From contig NZ_FNFF01000007.1 of NCBI RefSeq assembly GCF_900100315.1, positions 7,078-71,077 of the forward strand: a DNA stretch of 64,000 nt, in the 5' to 3' direction. Shown one piece after another: positions 27,283 to 34,952 of the stretch. The translations under genes were made by a program, and so were the position numbers. Each line of letters opens with the position of its first letter. The first letter of the stretch is position 1. Source of the stretch: Streptomyces indicus. GTDB lineage: Bacteria; Actinomycetota; Actinomycetes; Streptomycetales; Streptomycetaceae. The notes under the pieces were generated by a model. That model was not told where the DNA came from. It saw only the letters and a list, made by a program, of their open reading frames with translations, and made no database searches.

Positions 27283-28257
27283 TCACCCGCCGGCGCGGCC
27301 CACGTCCTCGAACAGCGTGCGCGCCTTCGCCGTGAACACCGCGCCCCAGGCCGCGTTCTCGAACGCGGGCTCCTTCGGGCGCGAGCTGGTCACGGCGACC
27401 TGGACGTCCTCGCCTTCGGGCGTACGGGCGTACCAGGGGCCGCCGCTCGCGCCGTGCGTCATACGGCAGGGCGCCAGCTGCTCGCCGCCCTTGAGGCGCT
27501 CGTCGGTGATCGCCGTGACCGGGCCCGAGCAGTACTGGAGGGTCTCGCCGTCGTACGGCTTGTCGACCGGGTAGCCGAGCGCCGTCTTCTCCCCCGCCAC
27601 CGGCTCGAAGACCGCGCGGCGCGCGCCGGTCACGTCCTCGACGCGGCGGCCCTGTTCGTCCGGGCCGAGGAGCAGGAAGGCGAAGTCCGCCTCGTGGTCC
27701 TCGCCGCTCTGCCAGGCCGCGTCGACACCGCCGGACTTCGCCACGTAACTCCCGTACGGGGCCTCGCCCTTGTCGTACGCCGGCACGAAGATCATCCGCT
27801 TCATCCAGCCGCCCGCCGCGTTCAGGTACACGCAGTGCGCGGCCGTGGCGACGACGCTGCGGTTGCCGGAGCGGACCACGGCGGCGGTGCAGGAGGCGTC
27901 GCGCTCGGGACCGCCCTCTTTGGCCGGGCGGATCGTCAGGAAGAGCTTGCCGACGTTGCGCACGGGTTCGGCGCCGAGAGTCCAGGGGACGCCGCCGGGG
28001 CGCTCCTCGTCGCCTGCGGGCGCGCTGCGGACGGCTGCGTCGCCGGGCGGGATGCCGTCGGCGACGGCGTCGGGCGGGATGCTGTCGGCCGCACGCATGC
28101 GTTCCGGGGTCCAGTAGGCGCGGGTCGCGGCCTCGGAGGCGTCCGGGGCGTAGGCGGCGGGACCCGAGGGGGCCCGGAGGGGCTGGCCGGTGGCGGCCTG
28201 CGGGGTGAGCGTGGTCGCCAGGAGTGCTCCCGCGACTACGGAGAGTATTCCGATCAT
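27283..28257 (-). CDS. Secreted trypsin-like serine peptidase
   Basis: A 324-aa S1-fold peptidase. The N-terminus (MIGILSVVAGALLATTLTPQ) is a signal peptide with cleavage near residue 23. A propeptide-like region runs to about residue 95. The catalytic triad is H141 (VVATAAHCVY), D191 (HEADFAFLLL) and S271 (THGASGGPWY). Cysteines at 123/142 and 243/264 could form disulfides. The substrate is unknown. ATG 28257 is preferred; upstream in-frame sequence is antisense to fumC. It is divergent from fumC. Confidence 0.87.
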   Translation of the reverse strand: MIGILSVVAGALLATTLTPQAATGQPLRAPSGPAAYAPDASEAATRAYWTPERMRAADSIPPDAVADGIPPGDAAVRSAPAGDEERPGGVPWTLGAEPVRNVGKLFLTIRPAKEGGPERDASCTAAVVRSGNRSVVATAAHCVYLNAAGGWMKRMIFVPAYDKGEAPYGSYVAKSGGVDAAWQSGEDHEADFAFLLLGPDEQGRRVEDVTGARRAVFEPVAGEKTALGYPVDKPYDGETLQYCSGPVTAITDERLKGGEQLAPCRMTHGASGGPWYARTPEGEDVQVAVTSSRPKEPAFENAAWGAVFTAKARTLFEDVGRAGG

Positions 28258-28371
28258 GTCTCGAACATAAGACGGGCGCCGGATCGCGGCTCGTCGGAGA
28301 GGGCCGGTGCGGGAATAGCGGGTACTCGGCTGCTGCTCTCCGTAACAACGACCCCTGCGGGAGGCATGGCG

Positions 28372-29769
28372 ATGACGCACGACGCGGACGCGTACCGGAT
28401 CGAGCACGACTCCATGGGCGAGGTGCGGGTGCCCGCGCACGCCAAGTGGCGCGCGCAGACCCAGCGCGCCGTGCAGAACTTCCCGGTCTCCGGGCAGCGC
28501 ATCGAGCGCGCCCACATCCGGGCCCTCGCGCAGATCAAGGGCGCGGCGGCGAAGGTGAACGCGTCGCTCGGCGTGATCGACAAGGACGTCGCCGAGGCCA
28601 TCGAGGCGGCGGCGGCCGAGGTCGCCGAGGGGAAGTGGGACGAGCACTTCCCGGTGGACGTGTTCCAGACCGGCTCCGGCACCTCGTCCAACATGAACAC
28701 CAACGAGGTGATCGCCACCCTCGCGAGCGAGCGGCTCGGCCGGGACGTACACCCCAACGACCATGTGAACGCCTCCCAGTCCTCCAACGACGTGTTCCCG
28801 TCCTCGATCCACATCGCCGCGACCGAGGCGGTCACGCGGGATCTGATCCCGGCGCTCGAGCACCTCGCCGCGTCGCTGGAGCGCAAGTCCGGGGAGTTCG
28901 CCGAGGTCGTGAAGTCGGGGCGGACGCATCTGATGGACGCCACGCCCGTCACGCTGGGCCAGGAGTTCGGCGGGTACGCGGCCCAAGTCCGGTACGGAGT
29001 CGAGCGGTTGAAGGCCTCGCTCCCCCGGCTCGCGGAGCTGCCGCTCGGCGGGACCGCGGTCGGTACGGGGATCAACACCCCGGCCGGGTTCTCGGCCGCG
29101 GTGATCGAGGAGGTCGCCGAGGCCACCGGGCTGCCCCTGACCGAGGCCCGCGACCACTTCGAGGCGCAGGGCGCGCGGGACGGCCTGGTCGAGACCTCGG
29201 GCCAGCTGCGGACGATCGCGGTCGGCCTCACGAAGATCGCGAATGATCTGCGGTGGATGGCCTCGGGCCCGCGCACCGGGCTCGCCGAGATCAACCTGCC
29301 GGATCTCCAGCCGGGTTCGTCGATCATGCCGGGCAAGGTCAACCCGGTGATCCCGGAGGCCGTGCTCATGGTGGCGGCCCAGGTGCAGGGCAACGACGTG
29401 ACGGTGTCGGTGGCGGGAGCGGCGGGGAACTTCGAGCTCAACGTCATGCTGCCGGTCCTCGCGAAGAACGTCCTTGAGTCGGTCCGCCTGCTCGCCAACG
29501 CCTCGCGGCTGCTTGCCGACCGCACGGTGGACGGGATCACCGCGAACGCCGAGCGGGCCCGCGAGTACGCCGAGTCCTCGCCGTCCGTCGTGACCCCGCT
29601 CAACAAGTACATCGGGTACGAGGAGGCGGCGAAGGTCGCGAAGAAGTCCCTCGCCGAGCGCAGGACGATCCGGGAGGTCGTGCTCGAGTCGGGTTATGTC
29701 GAGCGGGGGTTGCTCACGGAGGAGCAGCTCGACCAGGCGCTCGACGTGCTGCGGATGACACGGCCGTGA
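28372..29769 (+). CDS. fumC: Class II fumarate hydratase
   Basis: A 465-aa oxygen-stable fumarase. Family motifs are TGSGTSSNMNTNEVI, NDHVNASQSSNDVFPSSIH, SGRTHLMDATPVTLG and the signature GSSIMPGKVNPV. The ATG at 28372 has a GCGGGAGG ribosome binding site 7 nt away. An ATG two codons earlier would leave only 1 nt of spacing, so the later one is chosen. This enzyme should maintain TCA flux when the iron-sulfur fumarase upstream is damaged. Confidence 0.96.
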   Translation: MTHDADAYRIEHDSMGEVRVPAHAKWRAQTQRAVQNFPVSGQRIERAHIRALAQIKGAAAKVNASLGVIDKDVAEAIEAAAAEVAEGKWDEHFPVDVFQTGSGTSSNMNTNEVIATLASERLGRDVHPNDHVNASQSSNDVFPSSIHIAATEAVTRDLIPALEHLAASLERKSGEFAEVVKSGRTHLMDATPVTLGQEFGGYAAQVRYGVERLKASLPRLAELPLGGTAVGTGINTPAGFSAAVIEEVAEATGLPLTEARDHFEAQGARDGLVETSGQLRTIAVGLTKIANDLRWMASGPRTGLAEINLPDLQPGSSIMPGKVNPVIPEAVLMVAAQVQGNDVTVSVAGAAGNFELNVMLPVLAKNVLESVRLLANASRLLADRTVDGITANAERAREYAESSPSVVTPLNKYIGYEEAAKVAKKSLAERRTIREVVLESGYVERGLLTEEQLDQALDVLRMTRP

Positions 29770-29804
29770 CCGGATCTCCCTCGGGCCCCGGCCGGGCGGC
29801 CACC

Positions 29805-29810
29805 TAATAT
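29805..29810 (+). promoter_or_regulatory. Leaderless -10 box for DUF402 gene
   Basis: TAATAT ends 6 nt before the ATG at 29817, a near-consensus -10. Confidence 0.55.
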
Positions 29811-29816
29811 CTGGTC

Positions 29817-30494
29817 ATGGAAGAGCACGCGATCACCGCCGACGGAGTGGAGCGCTGGGCGCCGGGGAGCCACATCCTGTGGCGCTACCGGGAGAACGGC
29901 GGCGACGCCGTGCACATCTGCCGCCCCGTGACCGTCGTCCGCGACACCGCCGACCTGCTCGCCGTGTGGATGGCGCCCGGCACCGAGTGCGTACGGCCGG
30001 TGCTCGCCGACGGCACGCCCGTCCACCACGAGCCCCTGGCCACCCGCTACACCAAGCCGCGCGCCGTCGTACGCGACCGGTGGCACGGCACCGGGGTGCT
30101 CAAGCTGGCCCGGCCCGGCGAGGCCTGGTCGGTGTGGCTGTTCTGGGAGCAGGGCTGGCGGTTCAAGAACTACTACGTCAACCTCGAGGAGCCGCTGGCC
30201 CGTTGGTCGGGCGGCGTGGACTCCGAGGACCACTTCCTCGACATCTCCGTACAGCCCGACCGCCGCTGGCATTGGCGAGATGAGGACGAGTTCGCCGAGG
30301 CCCAGCGCGTCGGTCTGATGGACGCCGCGCAGGCACGCGCGGTGCGGCAGGCGGGTCGTGCGGCGGTGGAGGTTGTACGGGCCTGGGGGTCGCCGTTCTG
30401 CGACGGGTGGCCGCAGTGGCGCCCGGATCCGGCCTGGCGCAGGCCGGTTCTGCCGGAGGACTGGGATCGTACGCCCGCGCATGTGTCCACATGA
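29817..30494 (+). CDS. DUF402 family protein
   Basis: A 225-aa protein of the DUF402 (FomD-like, nucleotide phosphatase-related) family. The beta-barrel core includes WRFKNYYVNLEEPLARW, then the acidic metal-binding run DHFLDISVQPD and WHWRDEDEFAEAQRVGLMD. Proteins of this family hydrolyse nucleoside diphosphates or CMP-phosphonates. The actual substrate here is unknown. A near-consensus -10 directly before the ATG supports the start. Confidence 0.85.
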   Translation: MEEHAITADGVERWAPGSHILWRYRENGGDAVHICRPVTVVRDTADLLAVWMAPGTECVRPVLADGTPVHHEPLATRYTKPRAVVRDRWHGTGVLKLARPGEAWSVWLFWEQGWRFKNYYVNLEEPLARWSGGVDSEDHFLDISVQPDRRWHWRDEDEFAEAQRVGLMDAAQARAVRQAGRAAVEVVRAWGSPFCDGWPQWRPDPAWRRPVLPEDWDRTPAHVST

Positions 30495-30602
30495 GACCCT
30501 TGATGCGCCCCCATGGTCCAAACGTAGGATCAACGTCCGGAAGTGTTAACTCGCGGGGCTTGCGCACGGCTTGACGGAGCGTCACTGAGGGGTGGCAAGG
30601 AC

Positions 30603-30656
30603 GTGAACCAAGAGAACGTGCGGGGCTCGATCGACGGACGGATTCCACACGCGTGA
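30603..30656 (+). CDS. Putative 17-residue upstream ORF coupled to the phosphatase gene
   Basis: GTG at 30603 opens a short frame encoding VNQENVRGSIDGRIPHA. Its TGA overlaps the GTG of the next gene as GTGA (30653-30656). A GAGGGG sequence lies 10 nt before its start, while the large gene has no ribosome binding site of its own. This suggests translational coupling through a leader peptide. No homolog is known to me. Confidence 0.45.
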   Translation: MNQENVRGSIDGRIPHA

Positions 30657-32791
30657 CGGAGCACCCCACCTCCCACGACGCCGGCCGAACGGCAGCGGCC
30701 GGCGCGACCGGCCCCGCGGAAGCCCGCGGGGCGGTCCTGCAATCCCAGTCGCAGCCCCAGCCGCCGCAGGACAACGCTGCCAAGGGGTTACCCGCCCAGG
30801 GTGACCGCGGCGCCGCCGAGCCGCCCGCCGCCACCGAGCACGCGCAGGTGCCGGAAGGGCCCGCGGCCGCCGAGGCGCGCCCGGGGGCACGGTCCGCGGC
30901 ACGGCCCGGGGCGCGCCCGGACACCGGTGCCGCGCCTGATGCCGGCACCTCCGGCGACGGCGGGGTGCCCGGGGCGCGCGGCAACGGCGGCGAGCGCGGG
31001 AACGGACGCGGGACCGAGCACGGCTCCGGACCCGGCTCCGGGCGCGGCAGTGAGCGCGGCTCCGGACGCGGTGGCGACAAGGCGCGGCGTGAGGGCGACC
31101 GGCTGCGGTTCGTGGGCTCCGCGACCCGGCGGATCGCCCGCGGCATGGACCTCGACGAGATCGTGATGGGGCTGTGCCGGTCCACCGTGCCCACGTTCTC
31201 CGACTCGATCCTGGTGTATCTGCGCGATCCGCTGCCCGTGGGCGAGGAGCGGCCCGTCGGGCCCGTGGTGCTGCGGCTGCGCCGCACCGACCGGATACCC
31301 GACGCCCCCGAGGACACCGAGGACTCCCTGTCCGACGGTGTGCTCCAGCCCGTCCTCCAGCTCCAGCCGGACGCCGCGCCGGCCGCCGAGCTGTGCGAGG
31401 TGCGGGCCGGCGGGGCGCTGGCCGAAGTGCTGCGCGGGGTGCGGCCGGTGTTCGGGGAGTCGGACACCGCGCGGGCCGCGCTGCCCGAACTGCTCGGCGA
31501 GGAGCGGTCGTTGCCCAGCCCGCGGCGGGTGATCCTCGCGCCGCTGCGCGGGCGCCGGCGGGTGATCGGCGCGGCGGTGTTCCTGCGCCGGCCCGAGCGG
31601 GCCGCCTTCGAGGCGGACGACCTGCTGGTCGCGGCCCAGCTCGCCACGCACACCGCGCTCGGGATCGACAAGGCGGTCCTGTACGGGCGCGAGGCGTACA
31701 TCGCCGACGAGTTGCAGCGCACGATGCTGCCCGAGACGCTGCCGCAGCCCACGGGCGTGAAGCTCGCGAGCCGCTATCTGCCGGCCGCGGAGACCGCCCG
31801 GGTGGGCGGTGACTGGTACGACGCGATTCCGCTGCCGGGCAGCCGGGTCGCCCTCGTGGTCGGCGACGTCATGGGGCACTCGATGACCTCCGCCGCGATC
31901 ATGGGGCAGCTCAGGACGACGGCGCAGACGCTCGCCGGGCTCGACCTGCCGCCGCAGGAGGTGCTGCACCACCTGGACGAGCAGGCGCAGCGGCTCGGTT
32001 CGGACCGGATGGCCACCTGTCTGTACGCGGTGTACGACCCGGTGTCGCACCGCATCACCATCGCCAACGCCGGGCATCCGCCGCCGGTCCTGCTGCACAT
32101 CGGCGGGCGTGCCGAGGTGCTGCGGGTGCCCGCGGGTGCGCCGATCGGCGTGGGCGGGGTGGACTTCGAGGCCGTGGAGCTGGACGCGCCGGCCGGGGCG
32201 ACGCTGCTCCTGTACACGGACGGCCTGGTGGAGTCGCGGCTGCGCGATGTGTGGACCGGGATCGAGCAGCTGCGGGAACGGCTGGCCGCCGCGGCCGAGT
32301 TGACCGGGCAGGACCACTCGCCGCCGCTGGAGGCGCTGTGCGACGACGTGCTCGACATGCTCGGTCCGGGCGACCGGGACGACGACATCGCTTTGCTCGC
32401 GGCCCGGTTCGACGGGATCGCGCCGAGTGATGTCGCGTACTGGTACCTGGAGCCCGAGGACTCGGCGCCCTCGCGTGCGCGGCGTCTGGCGCGGCGGGCG
32501 CTGGAGCGCTGGGACCTCGAGTCGCATACGGATGCGGTGGAGCTGCTGGTGAGCGAGGTCGTGACGAACGCGGTGCGGTACGCGTCACGGCCCATAACGC
32601 TGCGGCTGCTCCGGACCGATGTGCTGCGGTGCGAAGTCGTGGACGACGTACCGCAGTTGCCGCGGCTGCGGCAGGCGCGGGCTACGGATGAGGGTGGGCG
32701 CGGGCTGTATCTGGTGAACCGGATGGCTCGGCGGTGGGGGGCTACGCGGTTGTCCACCGGGAAGGTTGTGTGGTTCGAGTTGAATCGGTGA
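30653..32791 (+). CDS. SpoIIE-type serine phosphatase with GAF and HATPase domains
   Basis: A 712-aa regulator. Residues 1-145 are Ala/Gly/Pro/Arg-rich low complexity. A GAF-like sensor spans about 150-345. The PP2C/SpoIIE domain (about 350-580) has LQRTMLPETLPQP, ETARVGGDWYDAIPLPG, VVGDVMGHSM and GDRDDDIALLAARF with metal-binding aspartates. The C-terminal HATPase (about 595-710) has LLVSEVVTNAVRYAS and DEGGRGLYLVNRMA, as in anti-sigma kinases. It probably both dephosphorylates an anti-anti-sigma factor and binds a sigma factor or partner. Confidence 0.88.
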   Translation: MTEHPTSHDAGRTAAAGATGPAEARGAVLQSQSQPQPPQDNAAKGLPAQGDRGAAEPPAATEHAQVPEGPAAAEARPGARSAARPGARPDTGAAPDAGTSGDGGVPGARGNGGERGNGRGTEHGSGPGSGRGSERGSGRGGDKARREGDRLRFVGSATRRIARGMDLDEIVMGLCRSTVPTFSDSILVYLRDPLPVGEERPVGPVVLRLRRTDRIPDAPEDTEDSLSDGVLQPVLQLQPDAAPAAELCEVRAGGALAEVLRGVRPVFGESDTARAALPELLGEERSLPSPRRVILAPLRGRRRVIGAAVFLRRPERAAFEADDLLVAAQLATHTALGIDKAVLYGREAYIADELQRTMLPETLPQPTGVKLASRYLPAAETARVGGDWYDAIPLPGSRVALVVGDVMGHSMTSAAIMGQLRTTAQTLAGLDLPPQEVLHHLDEQAQRLGSDRMATCLYAVYDPVSHRITIANAGHPPPVLLHIGGRAEVLRVPAGAPIGVGGVDFEAVELDAPAGATLLLYTDGLVESRLRDVWTGIEQLRERLAAAAELTGQDHSPPLEALCDDVLDMLGPGDRDDDIALLAARFDGIAPSDVAYWYLEPEDSAPSRARRLARRALERWDLESHTDAVELLVSEVVTNAVRYASRPITLRLLRTDVLRCEVVDDVPQLPRLRQARATDEGGRGLYLVNRMARRWGATRLSTGKVVWFELNR

Positions 32792-32859
32792 GGCGGGGTT
32801 CTCGGGCCTTTCGGGTGCGGGTGGGGTGTGGTTGCGGTGGGGGCGGTTTTCCCCTACCC

Positions 32860-33086
32860 GCCCCTTCCCGAAACCGGGGGCTACGCCCCCGGACCCCCTG
32901 GGTGGGCATCCGAACTGGACTGCGCCCAGGGCCCTGGGTGGGCACCTGAGCTGGGGCTGACGGCCCCGGCCCGCCTTGGTGGGCACCCACGCGGGGCTTC
33001 GCCCCCTGCACCCCCCTTTGGGGCTTCGCCCCTTGCCCCCGATCGCGCCTGAACGGCGCTCGTCCTCAAACGCCGGACGGGCTGAG
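32860..33086. repeat. Dispersed GC-rich intergenic repeats
   Basis: The 337-bp gap holds no gene. It contains GGGGGCTACGCCCCCGG-type hairpins, several GGGTGGGCACC/GGTGGGCACCC repeats and GGGGCTTCGCCCC twice. It ends with GCGCTCGTCCTCAAACGCC followed by GGACGGGCTGA (33057-33086), an element I recall as highly recurrent between Streptomyces genes. Confidence 0.6.
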
Positions 33087-33128
33087 AGTTGCCCCAGTCC
33101 TCAGTGGCTGGACGGGCTGATCGTGCCC

Positions 33129-34718
33129 TCACAGCAGGGTCAGCTGGAGGGTGGCCTCGTACTCGCCCGGGGGAACGAAACCCGGGACCGTCAGGGTGAG
33201 TTGGGCGTCCGCCGTGAATTTGCCGCCCGTCATCGGCGTCCTCGCGTGGTGGCCCATCGTGCAGAGTGAGGAAGCCTGCGGGCCGAGTGGGCCCGGCGTG
33301 CCGGCCTTGGGGCGGCCCACGCTGCCCGGTTGGCCCGCGCACTTCGGCTTCCAGCGGACCGACTCCGCCGGGATCGTGGCGCCGTGCGCGGTCCTGAGGT
33401 CGGTCAGGGTCGCCGTGAGGGACCAGCCGATGTTGTGACCGCGGCCGTCGGTGACCGTGACCGTGTTCAACGCGCTGGTCGCCGTGGACTGTTCGCCGAG
33501 CTCGAAGGTGCCGAAGTCGACGGCGTCCCCGGACTGGTCCATCGCGAGCGGGCCCGGGGTGATGTACGCGGCGAGGTGTTGGGAGGCGTGGGGGGCGTCG
33601 GCTTGCCCCCCTTCCGGTGCGGTGGGGTCCGGGTGCGGGGGCGGGGAGGGTGCGGGGTCCTGGGTGGCCGGGGCCGCGGGATCGTCCTCGGTGCGTTCGG
33701 GGAGCAGGTCCGTCGGGTCCGGGGCGCCGGGGGCTGCGGGCGGTGCGGCGACGGTGAGGCGGGCGCTCGCCTCCCGGGCGCCGTCGAAGAGGCGTACGCG
33801 GTGGGCGGCGGGAGCGACCAGGTCGGCGCCCGCCAACGTGACCGTCCCCGCGAGGACGCCGGCCGCGTCCACCGCGAGCGAGCTGTCCGTGAACCCGGCC
33901 GGGCTGCACGCGGACCCGTCCTGCGCGCACAGCAGCGCACGCGGCGTGCCGCCCGGAGTCCAGCCCGCGCCACTGAGGGCGACCGCGGCGCCCGGCTCGG
34001 ACGGTCGCCGGTCGGGCAGCGTGAGCGTCGGGGCCGGGTGGGCGACTCCGGCCACCTCGACCGTGCCGACGGGCTGCACCCCCGACCGTACGACGCACGG
34101 CGTCTCGTGATCGCGGTCCAGGACGCGGGTGACGGTGAGGGTCCGGGTGGGCGTGAGTCGCACCGGGCCGCGGGCGCCCACCGGCATCATGAAGTCGCCC
34201 TCGTAGGACGGGACTTGGATACGGGACGGGGCGAGCGGGATGTCCACGGCGGTCGGCTCGCCGAAGACGGTGACCGTGCCGTCCGCGCCTCCGGAGAGCG
34301 CGAACTCGATGCCGGCCGTGAACGGGGTGTCTGCCAGCGCGAGCGGACTGGTCGCGGGCGTCGGCCCGAGCTCCACTTCGACGTGGACGGTGCCGCCGGG
34401 GGCGACCGTGGCAGGGCTGAGCTTCACGGTGATCTTCTGCGGGCCGCGGGTGTCGCCCTGTCCGGCGGGGAGCCGGCAGTCGACGGTGGGTTCGGTGGTC
34501 ACGCCCCGGTCCGGGGTCTCGGCGGTCTCCTGCGAGGCCCCGGGGCTCGGCGACTCGGCCGCGCCCGCCGCACCGGACGCCAGGAGCAGGACGGACGCGG
34601 CCGCCGCGACCAAGCGCCGCGCCCCGGGCCGGCGGAGCCGCGGGACGGGCCGGCGGAGCCGCGGGACGGCCCCGGGTACGCGCCCCGCAGGTCTTCGCGG
34701 TCGCGGTCCCAGTCGCAT
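33129..34718 (-). CDS. Large secreted protein with Ig-like repeats, unknown function
   Basis: A 529-aa protein. The ATG at 34718 has a GAGGGGG ribosome binding site 7 nt upstream. The N-terminus is Arg/Pro-rich (RLRRP repeats), and a hydrophobic segment LVAAAASVLLLASGAAGAA near residues 35-55 acts as signal peptide. The exported part is beta-rich (KITVKLSPATVAPGGTVHVE, RTLTVTRVLDRDHETP). A Pro/Asp-rich linker separates a C-terminal domain (about 400-529, ITPGPLAMDQSGDAVDFGTF), which is followed by a WxL-like beta sandwich pattern. I cannot name the family with confidence. Confidence 0.65.
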   Translation of the reverse strand: MRLGPRPRRPAGRVPGAVPRLRRPVPRLRRPGARRLVAAAASVLLLASGAAGAAESPSPGASQETAETPDRGVTTEPTVDCRLPAGQGDTRGPQKITVKLSPATVAPGGTVHVEVELGPTPATSPLALADTPFTAGIEFALSGGADGTVTVFGEPTAVDIPLAPSRIQVPSYEGDFMMPVGARGPVRLTPTRTLTVTRVLDRDHETPCVVRSGVQPVGTVEVAGVAHPAPTLTLPDRRPSEPGAAVALSGAGWTPGGTPRALLCAQDGSACSPAGFTDSSLAVDAAGVLAGTVTLAGADLVAPAAHRVRLFDGAREASARLTVAAPPAAPGAPDPTDLLPERTEDDPAAPATQDPAPSPPPHPDPTAPEGGQADAPHASQHLAAYITPGPLAMDQSGDAVDFGTFELGEQSTATSALNTVTVTDGRGHNIGWSLTATLTDLRTAHGATIPAESVRWKPKCAGQPGSVGRPKAGTPGPLGPQASSLCTMGHHARTPMTGGKFTADAQLTLTVPGFVPPGEYEATLQLTLL

Positions 34719-34887
34719 CGGAAACCCCCTCGCCTGCCGCCCGGCGCACACCCCCTGCGCACCAGGCCCATACGTGACGCGCATCTGACGGACATTCAGA
34801 TACGGGCGGGGTGAGAAGTCAATGCGCGTGCCGGCCGTTACCGCAGGGAACCCCGACTTGCCCTCAGGTGCAGCCCGTTGGGCACAC

Positions 34888-34924
34888 GAAGGCGCCCGGA
34901 ACCGTGGAGGTTCCGGGCGCCTTC
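34888..34924 (-). terminator. Terminator of the PBP gene
   Basis: A perfect 16-bp stem (34888-34903 with 34909-34924) with a 5-nt loop lies 30 bp past the stop. Confidence 0.85.
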
Positions 34925-34952
34925 GAGGGTCCCGTGCGGGCCTGGGTCCGCG

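Noticed and set aside
27283..29157. A longer secreted-protease reading frame extending back through fumC
   Set aside because: The extension is antisense to fumC; the signal peptide begins at the ATG at 28257.
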